A stretch of 39,529 nucleotides of DNA from Deltaproteobacteria bacterium (GCA_026388765.1 JAPLJC010000079.1:1-39529); one strand, 5' to 3'. Counted from the first letter of the stretch, positions 23,581-32,464 are shown. Notes: generated by a model not told the origin, from the letters alone. A program made the numbers and translations.

Positions 23581-25638
23581 TCACTTTTCCGTTTCCAGGG
23601 CCTGGGCCAGCAGCTCGGCGATATCATAGACCTTGACCGTCTCTTCTTTTTCCCGGGCCTTGAGGCCGTCCTCGAACATGATGGTGCAGAAGGGGCAGGA
23701 GACCGCGATGATCTCCGGATCGAGCGCCAGGGCCTGGTCGGTACGGGCCTCGTTGATTTTTTGCACTCCCAGGGTTTCCTCCATCCACATCCGGCCGCCG
23801 CCGGCGCCGCAACAAAAGGATTTGTTGCGATGGCGCTCCATCTCGCTGAGACGCAGTCCGGGGATGGACGTAAGGAGGCTGCGGGGTTCCTCATAGAGGT
23901 CATTATAACGGCCCAGATAGCAGGAGTCGTGGAAGGTGAGCCGTTTATCCAACCGCCGCTGCGGCTTTAGCCGCCCTTCCTTCAGGAGTTTGGCCAGGAA
24001 CTCGGTATGATGGTAAACCTCCCAGTTGCCGCCGAATTGGGGATACTCGTTTTTCAGGCAGTTGTAGCCGTGGGGACAAGTAGTGATGATCTTCTTGACC
24101 CCATAGCCGTTGATGGTTTCCGCCAGTTCCGTCGCCATGGACTGGAACAGGTATTCATTGCCGATGCGCCGGGCCGTTTCGCCGCAGCACTTCTCCTCCG
24201 CCCCCAGGATGCCGAAACTCACCCCGGCCTGGTTGAGGAGCTTGATCATGGCGTTGGTGACCTTTTTGCCCCGCTCGTCGAAACTGCCGGTGCAGCCCAC
24301 GTAAAAGAGGTACTCCACCTCCGGGTTTTCGGCCAGGGTCTTCACTTCCAGGCCTTTAGCCCAATCTCCCCGGGTGGCAAAAGCGATGCCCCAGGGGTTG
24401 GAGTTGGTCTCCCAGTTGCGCAAGACCGTCTGGACTTCCGGCGGGAAATTGGACTCCATGAGCACCAGGTAGCGGCGCATATCCACGTATTTCTGGATGT
24501 GCTCGATGAAGACCGGACAGTGCTCCATGCAGTTGCCGCAGGTGGTGCAGGACCAGATCTCGTCATTGAGGCAGACCTCGCCCACTAGCGCCTTGCTCAG
24601 CTCGGCCGCGGCGCCCTCGGCCGGTTGGCCCTCTTTGGCCTCGCCCTGCTCCAGCAGGAGCTTGCCCTTGGCCAGAACGTGCTTCTTGAGATTATGGATG
24701 GTTTCCTTGGGACTCAAGGGCTTGCCGGTGAGGTTGGCCGGGCAGTTGTCGGAGCAGCGGCCGCATTCGGTGCAAGCGTAAAGATCGAGGTTCTGCTTCC
24801 AGGTAAATTCCTCAATCTTGGAGACGCCGTAGGTCTCCACCGATTCATCTTCAAGGTTCAGCTTGGTGAGTTCGCCGATGGGCCGAAAACGGCGGAAAAA
24901 GACATTAGGGATCGCGCCCAGGATATGCAGGTGCTTGGAAAAGGGGATATAGACCAGAAAGCCCAGGATCAGGAGAGTGTGGCCACACCAGAAAAAACTA
25001 AACCATTCCAAGAGGTGCGGCTCCGACAGCCAGGCAAAGGGCACCGAGAGGATGACCGAGATGAAAGCGGTCAGGGGGAAGTACTGGCCGGGCTCCACCT
25101 GAGCCAGCCGGTATTCCACCGCCCGGGCCCCGAACAGGAGCACGATCAAGACCAGAATCATGCCGATGATGATACCGGCCTCCTGGTCGTGGGCCTCCTG
25201 GTCGCGAAACCGCAGCCGTTCCGGCCTTTCCACATACCGGCGCTGGATGGCATAGTACAGGGCGATGAGCACACCGGCGCACAGGAGGTCTTGGAGTAAA
25301 TAAAGGACTGCGGTGAACGGTTTTCCCAGGATCTTCCAATAGGCGAAGCCGTGATAAAGCCCGACTCCAAAGGTCTCGAGGCTGCCGATGGTGATGATGA
25401 TGAAGCCCCAAAAGATGAAGAAATGGCCCCAACCGGACGGCTCCCGGACTACCCGCCGCTGGCCCAGGACAAAGGTGAGCACGCCCCAAAGGCGCCGCCC
25501 CAGTTGGTCGAAGCGGTCCTCCGGCTGCCCCAGCAGCAGGATGCGGCAAAGCTTACGAGCGGTCAGGTAAAACAGCCCCAGGGCCGCGGCAAAGACAAGC
25601 ACAAAGAGAAGATTGGCGGGAAAATGCCCCGGTTGCAT
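23581..25638 (-). CDS. Membrane-bound heterodisulfide-reductase-like FeS oxidoreductase (ETF:quinone type)
   Basis: The 685-residue protein has an N-terminal NarI-like cytochrome-b-type membrane domain, with about five or six helices to residue 235. A ferredoxin domain follows with two [4Fe-4S] motifs, CTECGRCSDNCP (Cys289, 292, 295, 299) and CTTCGNCMEHCP (Cys364, 367, 370, 374). Two cysteine-rich CCG domains come last (YVGCTGSFDERG, KCCGETARR, TTCPHGYNC, HDSCYLGRYN, FCCGAGGGRMW). This is the layout of the FadF/HdrD-like proteins that are proposed to pass electrons from EtfAB to the membrane quinone pool. It is encoded 71 bases after etfA, on the same strand, with GGAGG eight bases before the ATG. 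That supports an ETF:menaquinone oxidoreductase role in acyl-CoA oxidation. Confidence 0.9.
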   Translation of the reverse strand: MQPGHFPANLLFVLVFAAALGLFYLTARKLCRILLLGQPEDRFDQLGRRLWGVLTFVLGQRRVVREPSGWGHFFIFWGFIIITIGSLETFGVGLYHGFAYWKILGKPFTAVLYLLQDLLCAGVLIALYYAIQRRYVERPERLRFRDQEAHDQEAGIIIGMILVLIVLLFGARAVEYRLAQVEPGQYFPLTAFISVILSVPFAWLSEPHLLEWFSFFWCGHTLLILGFLVYIPFSKHLHILGAIPNVFFRRFRPIGELTKLNLEDESVETYGVSKIEEFTWKQNLDLYACTECGRCSDNCPANLTGKPLSPKETIHNLKKHVLAKGKLLLEQGEAKEGQPAEGAAAELSKALVGEVCLNDEIWSCTTCGNCMEHCPVFIEHIQKYVDMRRYLVLMESNFPPEVQTVLRNWETNSNPWGIAFATRGDWAKGLEVKTLAENPEVEYLFYVGCTGSFDERGKKVTNAMIKLLNQAGVSFGILGAEEKCCGETARRIGNEYLFQSMATELAETINGYGVKKIITTCPHGYNCLKNEYPQFGGNWEVYHHTEFLAKLLKEGRLKPQRRLDKRLTFHDSCYLGRYNDLYEEPRSLLTSIPGLRLSEMERHRNKSFCCGAGGGRMWMEETLGVQKINEARTDQALALDPEIIAVSCPFCTIMFEDGLKAREKEETVKVYDIAELLAQALETEK

Positions 25639-25668
25639 GAATAACGCCTCCTATTTTCGAACGAACGC

Positions 25669-25697
25669 GTAGGGGCGAACACAAGGTTCGCCCCTAC
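25669..25697. repeat. GTAGGGGCGAAC palindrome
   Basis: A 12-bp perfect stem (GTAGGGGCGAAC / GTTCGCCCCTAC) with a five-base loop sits between etfA and the FeS oxidoreductase gene. It is a variant of the family at 23518 and 32429. Confidence 0.8.
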
Positions 25698-25708
25698 GGT
25701 GATATCAC

Positions 25709-26698
25709 CTAACACGCAGCCTTGAGTTTTTTCACTTCCTCGATGAAGGCCGGCACGAACTGGAAAAGGTCTTCCACCACGCCATAGTCGGCCTTGCTGA
25801 AGATCGGGGCGTCGGGGTCCTTGTTGACCGCCACAATGAATTTGCTGGAGCCCATCCCGGCCAGATGCTGGATGGCTCCCGAGATGCCACAGGCAATGTA
25901 GAGGGTCGGGGTCACCACCTTGCCGGTCTGCCCCACCTGGTCCGCATGCGGCCGCCAGCCCGCGTCCACCGCGGCCCGGGAGGCCCCCACGGCGCCGCCC
26001 AGGATCTGCGCCAGCTCTTCGATGATGGCAAAATGCTCGGGGCCTTTCATACCGCGTCCGCCCGAGACGATGATCTGGGCCTCGGCGAGGTCGACCTTAC
26101 CCGCGGCGGCCTCGACGCTCACCACCCGGGTCCGGGTCTCAGCCGGCAGCGTCACCGCCGGAGTTTCCACCGCGGCCTGTTTGGAGCTGTCCGGCATCAG
26201 GCAATCCATCACGTTGGGCCGGCAGGAGGCCATCTGGGGGAAGGCCCCGTCGGCCCACGCATACCAGGCCAGGTCCTTGCCGGCATAGACCGGCCTTTTG
26301 GCCTGGAGGGCGCCGCCCTCGATCTTCAACTCCGTGCAGTCCTGGGCCAGGCCGGCCCCCAGGCGCGCCGCCAGCCGGGCGCTCAAATCCTTGCCGTCCA
26401 CCGAGGCTGCCGCGAGCACCACCTTGGGCTGCAAGGTTTGCAGGATTTCGGCCACCGCCGGGACATAGGTCTCGGCCAGATAATCTTTCAAACGCGGCTG
26501 GTCCACCGCGTAAACCTTTTCCACCCCATACTGGCCCAAAGCCGCGGCCGCGGCCGCCACCCCGTCGCCCAGGGCGATGGCCGTGAGGGGCTCGCCCAGG
26601 GCGTCGGCTAGCCTGCGGCCTTCGCTGGCCACCTCCAAAGAGACCCGGCGAAAGGCCCCGCCGCGGAACTCGGTGATTACACATACTCCATGTGCCAT
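25709..26698 (-). CDS. etfA: Electron transfer flavoprotein, alpha subunit
   Basis: EtfA binds FAD and, with EtfB, accepts electrons from acyl-CoA dehydrogenases. The 329-residue protein is full length. The N-terminal domain ([20 protein letters not shown]) is followed by the C-terminal FAD domain with [53 protein letters not shown] and [11 protein letters not shown], the family signature. The ribosome site AGGAGG lies seven bases before the ATG. etfB lies 217 bases upstream on the same strand, separated by a large inverted repeat. The FeS oxidoreductase follows. The set forms an electron-transfer module for the dehydrogenases at 31228-32385 and 35756-36904. Confidence 0.96.
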   Translation of the reverse strand: MAHGVCVITEFRGGAFRRVSLEVASEGRRLADALGEPLTAIALGDGVAAAAAALGQYGVEKVYAVDQPRLKDYLAETYVPAVAEILQTLQPKVVLAAASVDGKDLSARLAARLGAGLAQDCTELKIEGGALQAKRPVYAGKDLAWYAWADGAFPQMASCRPNVMDCLMPDSSKQAAVETPAVTLPAETRTRVVSVEAAAGKVDLAEAQIIVSGGRGMKGPEHFAIIEELAQILGGAVGASRAAVDAGWRPHADQVGQTGKVVTPTLYIACGISGAIQHLAGMGSSKFIVAVNKDPDAPIFSKADYGVVEDLFQFVPAFIEEVKKLKAAC

Positions 26699-26775
26699 GA
26701 TGCTGCCTCCTATATTTCCAACCCAGATAGCAGTTTGTGGTGTTCGCCAAAAATTTTTGGCGATTGATGGTTTTT

Positions 26776-26868
26776 AAATCCCCCTAAATCCCCCTTTTTC
26801 AAAGGGGGACTTCAAAAGCAATGCCGCTAAGTTCCCCCCTTTGAAAAAGGGGGGATAGGGGGGATTTA
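26776..26868. repeat. Inverted repeat of C-run/G-run type between etfB and etfA
   Basis: A left arm, with the AAATCCCCCT pattern, then CCCCCTTTTTCAAAGGGGG, faces a right arm with CCCCCCTTTGAAAAAGGGGGG, then ATAGGGGGGATTT. Each arm is itself a hairpin, and together they form a long imperfect inverted repeat. It resembles a dispersed repeat widespread in many bacterial genomes. It lies inside what should be an etfBA transcription unit. Confidence 0.8.
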
Positions 26869-26915
26869 GTTTTCTGGACCAGGCGCTACTGAACCCTGAT
26901 CCCTAACCCCTGTAC

Positions 26916-27707
26916 TTAAATAACCTTGGCCTCTTCGTGGAGCAAACGCACCAACTCCCTGGCCTTGCCGGCGGTGTCGCCCTCCACCTTGACCCCTGCC
27001 TGCCGCGGGGTCGGCATCTCCAGGACGGAGACCTTCACTTTGGCGGCCGCCGCGCCCACCTGATCCGGGGTCAGACCCAGATCGGCGAGCTTTTTGACCT
27101 CCAGCGGTTTCTTTTTCGCCTTCATGATCCCGGGCAGCGACGCATACCTGGGATTCCAGACCGCATGGGCGCCGCCAAAGGTGACCATGGCCGGCAACGG
27201 GGCCTCCAAGGTCAACTTCGCCCCTTCGATGGGCCGGTCGATCCTCACCTGGCCATTCTCCACTGTTAGGGCCACGGCCAGGGCCAGATGGGGAACGGCC
27301 AAAAGCTCGGCCACCATGATGCCTACCTGGTTTTCATCATCATCCACCGCCCGATGTCCGCCAACAATGAGATCAAAGGGGATCCCCTTCAGGGCCGCGG
27401 CCAGAATCCTGGCCTTCCCCAGGGCGTCGCTGCCTTCGGTGGCCGGATCATCCACCAGGACCCCTTGATCGGCGCCCATGGCCAGGGCGGAGCGGATGGA
27501 TTCTATGGCGCGCTGGGGGCCCAGACTCAGAATGGTGACGTGGGCTCCCTGGCTGTCCTTGAGGCGCAAGGCCGCTTCAACCGCATACTCATCGTAGGGA
27601 TTGATGACCCACTTGATGTCATTGGTGACGATGGATTTGCCATCCGGCCCAATCTTGATGACGGTTTCCGTATCAGGTACCTGTTTGAGCAATACTACGA
27701 CATCCAC
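26916..27707 (-). CDS. etfB: Electron transfer flavoprotein, beta subunit
   Basis: EtfB partners EtfA and carries the AMP/nucleotide site and the contact surface for dehydrogenases. The 263-residue protein begins VVVLLKQVPDTETVIKIGPD, then has INPYDEYAVEAALRLKDSQG, VTILSLGPQRAIESIRSALA and the HRAVDDDENQVGIMVAELLA signature region. The end is KVSVLEMPTPRQAGVKVEGD. The start is GTG at 27707 with AGGAG seven bases upstream. It is preceded by the enoyl-CoA hydratase gene, 66 bases away on the same strand. The etfB-etfA order is normal, but the spacer to etfA is long because of the inverted repeat. Confidence 0.96.
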   Translation of the reverse strand: MDVVVLLKQVPDTETVIKIGPDGKSIVTNDIKWVINPYDEYAVEAALRLKDSQGAHVTILSLGPQRAIESIRSALAMGADQGVLVDDPATEGSDALGKARILAAALKGIPFDLIVGGHRAVDDDENQVGIMVAELLAVPHLALAVALTVENGQVRIDRPIEGAKLTLEAPLPAMVTFGGAHAVWNPRYASLPGIMKAKKKPLEVKKLADLGLTPDQVGAAAAKVKVSVLEMPTPRQAGVKVEGDTAGKARELVRLLHEEAKVI

Positions 27708-27773
27708 CTTGTTCTCCTTTCCATGGACAATGTTTCTGCGAGGTTCAAAAGAGAGCGGTTACCTGCCAGGGTA

Positions 27774-28547
27774 TCATAAAAACTTGGGCTTGCGCTTCTC
27801 CAGGAAGGCCGCGGCGCCCTCCTTGGCATCGGCGGAGGCAAAGCACAGGGCAAAGGCATCGGCTTCCAGGGCGCAGGCGTTTTTCAAATCCACATCGAAA
27901 CCGCGGTCAATGGTCTGTTTAATGGCCCGCAAAGAGACGCGCCCCTTTTCGGCCAGGGCCCGGGCCACCTTGGTGCATTCTTCCATGAAGCTGGCGGCGG
28001 GGAAGACCCGGGCCGCCAACCCGATGGCCTTGGCCTCGGCGGCATCAACCATGCGGCCGGTGAGGCACAGCTCCTTGGCCAGGCCTTTACCCACCAGGCG
28101 CGCCAGACGTTGGGAGCCGCCAAATCCCGGCATGATTCCCAGGTTTACCTCCGGCTGGCCAAATTTGGCGGCCTCCGAAGCGTAGATGATGTCGCAGGCC
28201 ATGGCCAGCTCGCAACCGCCTCCCAGGGCAAAGCCATTGACGCAAGCGATCACCGGGATGGGCAACCGTTCCATCTTGGCGCCCAATACGTGGGCGTCGT
28301 CGGCAAATTCTCTGGCCGCCAGGGGATCGAACTTGAGAAAGGCGCTAATGTCCGCCCCGGCGATGAAGGCCCGGCCCTGCCCGGTCATCAGCAAGACCCG
28401 AATCTCCGGATTTTTGGCCACCTGGTCCACGACCGCGGTGATCTCAGCCAGCATTTCGGCACTCAGGGCATTCAATTTTTCCGGGCGGTTGAAGGTCAGG
28501 GTGGCGACCCCGTCCTCGACGGCGAACAGCAGGGTATTGTAGGACAT
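27774..28547 (-). CDS. Enoyl-CoA hydratase (crotonase type)
   Basis: It hydrates trans-2-enoyl-CoA, such as crotonyl-CoA, to the 3-hydroxyacyl-CoA. The protein has FNRPEKLNALS, the oxyanion-hole region GRAFIAGADISAF and FALGGGCELAMACDI, then FGQPEVNLGIMPGFGGSQRL. Both catalytic glutamates of true hydratases are present (in GGGCE and in GQPE), which argues against an isomerase-only member. I chose the ATG at 28547 (257 residues, MSYNTLLFAVED). An AGGAGG lies six bases upstream, and the 31-residue extension of the longer frame is unconserved. It is part of the minus-strand acyl-CoA gene run, between a GNAT and etfB. Confidence 0.94.
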   Translation of the reverse strand: MSYNTLLFAVEDGVATLTFNRPEKLNALSAEMLAEITAVVDQVAKNPEIRVLLMTGQGRAFIAGADISAFLKFDPLAAREFADDAHVLGAKMERLPIPVIACVNGFALGGGCELAMACDIIYASEAAKFGQPEVNLGIMPGFGGSQRLARLVGKGLAKELCLTGRMVDAAEAKAIGLAARVFPAASFMEECTKVARALAEKGRVSLRAIKQTIDRGFDVDLKNACALEADAFALCFASADAKEGAAAFLEKRKPKFL

Positions 28548-28656
28548 AATGACCTCCTGATCCGGGATTCTGCGGATTGCAGCCGCTTCCAGTTGATAGG
28601 GGGCAGCGCCAGCTGGGGGGACGCCGGGGCAGGCTGCCAAGGCGCGCCCCGTCCCC

Positions 28657-29244
28657 TCAGGTGTGGCTGAACTCGCTCTCGGCCGGCGCCAGCGATTTGA
28701 GCATCAAGACGATATCCGATTCATGGCCGGTCTTATCCATGACAAAGCCTTGCAAAACCGCGGCTTTTTCGAACCCCAATTTCTCAAACAGGTAGAAGGC
28801 CTTGTCCAATTCCGGCGGAATCTCCGCGGTAAGCTGCTCCAAACCCAGTTGGGCGGCGATCTCCTCCAGGTTTTGAATCAGCAAGGTCCCCAGGCCTTTG
28901 GCCCGGTATTGGGGATCGGTGGATAGGTTCACCTCACCCTTGTGCCTGGTCCAGGCGCTGAGGTTGAATTGCAGCGAGGCGGCGCCGATAATCCGGTCCC
29001 CGTGGAGGGCAATCAGGGGCAACATGATGTCATAATCCAGATTTTCGATCCAAAATTCGATGACCTTGGGATCCGTCACCTCTTCTTTCAGTCGGGTCAG
29101 CTCTCCCGGCTCCAGACTTTGGAAATAGGCCAGGAAGGCCTGTTCATCATCCTTCAATAAAGGACGCAAGGTGATAACGGTGCCGTCCTCCAGATTGACT
29201 TGCTTGGGAAAATTTTTGATCAGTATTCCTGCGAGGTTATTCAT
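28657..29244 (-). CDS. GNAT acetyltransferase (first of a paralogous pair)
   Basis: The 195-residue protein has the GNAT core. It opens with FPKQVNLEDGTVITLRPLLK and continues through an acetyl-CoA-binding stretch PQYRAKGLGTLLIQNLEEIA (R-x-K-GLG) to FEKLGFEKAAVLQGFV. It aligns along its length with the GNAT at 30498-31043: both start (Y/F)PK-V-L-DG---LRP and end D-H-----DI-L--K-L. The resemblance is to the GNAT domain of protein lysine acetyltransferases (Pat type), as far as I can judge. I chose the ATG at 29244 (GGAG six to eight bases upstream) over the ATG at 29286, which lies inside the thiolase gene. It sits between thiolase and enoyl-CoA hydratase genes, so a role in acetylating acyl-CoA enzymes is plausible but unproven. 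Confidence 0.85.
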   Translation of the reverse strand: MNNLAGILIKNFPKQVNLEDGTVITLRPLLKDDEQAFLAYFQSLEPGELTRLKEEVTDPKVIEFWIENLDYDIMLPLIALHGDRIIGAASLQFNLSAWTRHKGEVNLSTDPQYRAKGLGTLLIQNLEEIAAQLGLEQLTAEIPPELDKAFYLFEKLGFEKAAVLQGFVMDKTGHESDIVLMLKSLAPAESEFSHT

Positions 29245-29273
29245 TGAGGTCTCCGGCGTTTTGCTTGGGTGAA

Positions 29274-30467
29274 TCAAAAAAACCAACTGCGTTCGACGAT
29301 CATGGTAAAGCCCATGCCGCCGCCCACGCAGAGGGCGGCCAGGCCCACTCGGGCATCCCGCTTTTGCATCTCGTAGAGCAGGGTAACCATAACCCGGGTG
29401 CCGCTGCAGCCGACGGGGTGCCCCAGGGCAATGGCCCCGCCGTTGACGTTGACGATCTTGGGGTCCAGGTGTAATTCCCTCAGGCAGGCGATACTCTGGG
29501 CCGCAAAGGCCTCGTTGAGTTCGATCAGATCGATCGGTTTATCCAGGGACTCCTTCACCTTGGCGACGGCATTACGGACCGCGTAAATGGGACCCATGCC
29601 CATCAATTCCGGCTCACAGCCCTGGCAATCATAGGAGATGATCCTGGCCAGCGGGCGGATGCCCATCTTGATGGCCTTTTCCTCGGACATCACCAGCACC
29701 GCGGCGGCGCCATCATTGACCCCGGAGGAGTTACCCGCGGTGACGGTGCCGTCCTTGCGGAAGGCCGGCCGCAGCTTGGCCAACTTCTCCATGGTGGTGC
29801 CGAATTTGGGGTATTCGTCGGTATCGAAGCTGAGGGGCTCCCCTTTCTTTTGGGGCACCTCCACCGGAATAATCTCATCCTTGAAGCGTCCGGATTTGAT
29901 GGCCTGCTCCGCCTTGCGCTGGCTTTCCAGGGCAAAGGCGTCCTGCTCCTCCCGGCTGAGGTGGAACTTTTCCGCCACGTTTTCGGCGGTGATGCCCATA
30001 TGGATGTCACCGAAGGAGCAGGTGAGGCCATCGTGCACCATGGTGTCCAGGAGTTGTCCGTGTCCCATGCGCTGGCCCCAACGGGCTTGGGTCAGCACAA
30101 AGGGCGCCTTGCTCATGGACTCCATGCCCCCGGCCACGATGATCTCCGCATCCCCGGCCCGGATGGCCTGGGTGGCCATGATGATCGACTCCAGACCGGA
30201 GCCGCAGACCACGTTCACCGTCACCGCCGGGGTGTATTGGGAGATGCCGGCATTGGCGGCGGCCTGGCGGGCCGGATTTTGGCCCTGGCCGGCCATCAGC
30301 ACATTGCCCATAAACACCTGGTCCACTTTGTCCGAGCGAATCCTGGCGCGTCGCAAAACTTCTTTGATGACTATGCCTCCCAGCTGCGCGGCCGGCAGGT
30401 CCTTCAAAGTGCCGCCAAAGCTGCCGACGGCAGTCCGCACCGCGCTGGCAATTACTACCTGGCGCAT
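29274..30467 (-). CDS. Acetyl-CoA acetyltransferase (thiolase)
   Basis: It cleaves acetoacetyl-CoA or 3-ketoacyl-CoA with CoA. The 397-residue protein has the catalytic Cys88 in VNVVCGSGLES, the signature NVNGGAIALGHPVGCSGTR with the active-site His, and the C-terminal Cys380 in LCVGGGMGFTMIV. Sequence character (short loop, VRTAVGSFGGTLKD start) points to the degradative/biosynthetic acetoacetyl-CoA thiolase class rather than FadA of a multienzyme complex. A GGAGG lies six bases before the ATG. It is flanked on both sides by related GNAT genes and belongs to the acyl-CoA cluster. It would release acetyl-CoA at the end of butyryl-CoA oxidation. Confidence 0.95.
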   Translation of the reverse strand: MRQVVIASAVRTAVGSFGGTLKDLPAAQLGGIVIKEVLRRARIRSDKVDQVFMGNVLMAGQGQNPARQAAANAGISQYTPAVTVNVVCGSGLESIIMATQAIRAGDAEIIVAGGMESMSKAPFVLTQARWGQRMGHGQLLDTMVHDGLTCSFGDIHMGITAENVAEKFHLSREEQDAFALESQRKAEQAIKSGRFKDEIIPVEVPQKKGEPLSFDTDEYPKFGTTMEKLAKLRPAFRKDGTVTAGNSSGVNDGAAAVLVMSEEKAIKMGIRPLARIISYDCQGCEPELMGMGPIYAVRNAVAKVKESLDKPIDLIELNEAFAAQSIACLRELHLDPKIVNVNGGAIALGHPVGCSGTRVMVTLLYEMQKRDARVGLAALCVGGGMGFTMIVERSWFF

Positions 30468-30497
30468 AGATTCCTCCTTATCTCTGATTCTATTAGC

Positions 30498-31043
30498 CTA
30501 AGCGCTTAATTCCTTCACCAGAAGGGCAATATCGGCGTACCTCTTCTCGTGAATATCTTTGACGTAGTTCTTTAATTCCGTCACCAATCCGAACCCCGCC
30601 TTTTCAAAGGCCTTGATGACCGGCTTCTGGGTGGTGACGATCCTGGCCAGCAGCTTCTTCACCTTGTGGCTGGCGGCCAGTCGTGACAGCTCTTCCAGGA
30701 GCAACCCCCCCAGGCCGCGGCCCTGAAACTCGGGGGTAATGGTGACCCGGACCTCGGCGATATGGCGGCCCCAACCGAAGGTCTGGTAATGCAGCGTGGC
30801 ATTGGCCACGATTTTGCCGTCGTGTTCCGCCAGGATGGGCAAAACCCGGTCATAGTTGAGATTACGGGCCCATTTCTCCAGCAGCTTGCGGTCGGTCACG
30901 TCATTGCCGAGAAAGCGCCGGTTATCCTCCGGCAGGCCGATAAAGAAACTGTAGAGGGCGTATTGATCGTCCCTGGTCATGGGTCTCAGAGTGAGACTGG
31001 CGCCATCTTTAAGGGTAACTTCCTTGGGATATTCTTCGAACAT
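30498..31043 (-). CDS. GNAT acetyltransferase (second of a paralogous pair)
   Basis: This 181-residue protein begins MFEEYPKEVTLKDGASLTLR, then has an acetyl-CoA-binding motif TPEFQGRGLGGLLLEELSRL (Q-x-R-GLG) and the end FEKAGFGLVTELKNYV. It is a clear paralogue of the protein at 28657-29244, with matched segments such as KFPKEV/KQV, VTDRKLLEKW / VTDPKVIEFW and YADIALLVKEL / ESDIVLMLKSL. The ribosome site is weak. It ends 30 bases before the thiolase start, on the same strand, so it is likely co-transcribed. Protein acetylation of the neighbouring enzymes is the most attractive but untested role. A 184-base spacer separates it from the acyl-CoA dehydrogenase gene; that spacer shows AT-rich sequence and short inverted repeats only. 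Confidence 0.85.
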   Translation of the reverse strand: MFEEYPKEVTLKDGASLTLRPMTRDDQYALYSFFIGLPEDNRRFLGNDVTDRKLLEKWARNLNYDRVLPILAEHDGKIVANATLHYQTFGWGRHIAEVRVTITPEFQGRGLGGLLLEELSRLAASHKVKKLLARIVTTQKPVIKAFEKAGFGLVTELKNYVKDIHEKRYADIALLVKELSA

Positions 31044-31227
31044 GTCTCTATCCTATCCCCGCATTAATTAAGGCTTGTCAGCCAAGCCTGTTGGTACCCG
31101 TGGTTAGGCCGGCCGCCGGCGAGGCTTTCAGCCTTCAGCCCGGCCGCCGACAGGCAATTTATCTAGAAGAACTTATAGATAACAATTTATACATAAATTA
31201 GCTAGTTGTCAGCCCTATTCCCGGCTT

Positions 31228-32385
31228 TTAAAGCGTGTTAGCGATAACCAGGCGCATGATTTCATTGGTGCCTTCGTAGATCTGGGTGATCTTGGCGTCC
31301 CGCATCATCCGCTCCACCGGAAATTCCTTGATGAAGCCGTAGCCGCCCAGCACCTGCACCGCCTCGGTGGCGACCCACATGGCCACGTCCCCGCACAGGC
31401 ACTTGGACATGGCGCTCAGGCGGATCAATTGGGGGCTGATGCGGCTCATATCCTTGGGCTGCTCTTCGAACAGGGCGCAGGTCTTATAGAGCAGTTGCCG
31501 GGCCGCTTCCGTCCTCATGGCCATGTCGGCCAGCTTGAAGCCCACCCCCTGATGCTTGATGATGGGCTGGCCGAAGGTTTCCCGCTCCTTGGCGTAGGCC
31601 ACGGCGTAATCCAACGCCCCGGCGGCGATGCCCAGGGCCTGGGCGGCGATGCCCAGGCGGGAAAAATCCAGGGTCTTCATCATTATGTGGAAGCCATCGC
31701 CCTCCCGGCCCAGCAGGTTGGCGGCCGGTATCCGGCAGTCCTCAAAGACCAGTTCCACCGTGTCCGACCAGCGGATGCCCATCTTGTCCTCTTTTTTGCC
31801 GATGGAGAAGCCGGGAGTGCCCTTTTCCACCACGAAGACGCTGGAACCCTTATGGGCCGAAACGCTGGGGTCGGTGATGGTGTAGAGCGTGATAATATCG
31901 GACACCCCGCCGTTGGAGATGAAGGTCTTGGTGCCGTTGATCACGTAAGTGTCGCCGTCCTTGACCGCCTTGCAGCGCAACCGGGCCACGTCGGAGCCGG
32001 CCGCCGGTTCGGTCAGCCCAAAGGCGGCCAGTTGCTCGCCCGAGGCGAGTTTGGGCAGGTACTTCTTCTTTTGCTCCTCGTTGCCGGCCAACATGATGGG
32101 GAGGCTCCCCAGTTCCTGCACCGCCGGCACCAACCCGCAGGCCGCATCCACCCGGGACAGTTCCTCCACCGTGATGGCCAGGGCCAGCATGCCGGCCCCG
32201 GTCCCTTCATAGGCCTCGGGAAAATCGATGCTGATTAGGCCGTTTTCCCGCAGCAAATCTACCATGGCCCAGTCAAACTTGCCTTCCACATCACGCTTGG
32301 CCGCACCCGGCTCCACCTGTTCTTTGGCCAGGCGCCGCACCATATCTTGCAACATCCGCTGCTCTTCGGTCAGATCGTACTGCAT
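31228..32385 (-). CDS. Acyl-CoA dehydrogenase (short/branched-chain type)
   Basis: This FAD enzyme oxidises acyl-CoA to enoyl-CoA, passing electrons to ETF. The 385-residue protein has the helical N-domain (MQYDLTEEQRMLQDMVRRLA), the middle beta-domain with FGLTEPAAGSDVARLRCKAV and TYVINGTKTFISNGG, and the C-domain with LGGYGFIKEFPVERMMRDAK. The catalytic base is Glu371 in QIYEGTNEI, in the position used by short-, medium- and short-branched-chain enzymes, not isovaleryl-CoA dehydrogenase. A purine-rich GGGGGAA precedes the ATG. It lies directly downstream of icmF. Butyryl-CoA or isobutyryl-CoA are reasonable substrates, but specificity cannot be read from the sequence. Confidence 0.93.
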   Translation of the reverse strand: MQYDLTEEQRMLQDMVRRLAKEQVEPGAAKRDVEGKFDWAMVDLLRENGLISIDFPEAYEGTGAGMLALAITVEELSRVDAACGLVPAVQELGSLPIMLAGNEEQKKKYLPKLASGEQLAAFGLTEPAAGSDVARLRCKAVKDGDTYVINGTKTFISNGGVSDIITLYTITDPSVSAHKGSSVFVVEKGTPGFSIGKKEDKMGIRWSDTVELVFEDCRIPAANLLGREGDGFHIMMKTLDFSRLGIAAQALGIAAGALDYAVAYAKERETFGQPIIKHQGVGFKLADMAMRTEAARQLLYKTCALFEEQPKDMSRISPQLIRLSAMSKCLCGDVAMWVATEAVQVLGGYGFIKEFPVERMMRDAKITQIYEGTNEIMRLVIANTL

Positions 32386-32428
32386 GGGATTTCCCCCCTT
32401 TTCTTGAACCTCGCCGAATAGTGGTCGC

Positions 32429-32452
32429 AGGGGCGGCTCGCGAGCCGCCCCT
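32429..32452. repeat. GTAGGGGCG-family palindrome (24 bp, perfect)
   Basis: AGGGGCGGCTCG is followed by its reverse complement. It has the same core as 23518-23545. It sits in the 79-base spacer between icmF and the acyl-CoA dehydrogenase gene, 12 bases beyond the icmF stop codon. Confidence 0.85.
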
Positions 32453-32464
32453 ACAAATTCTAAG

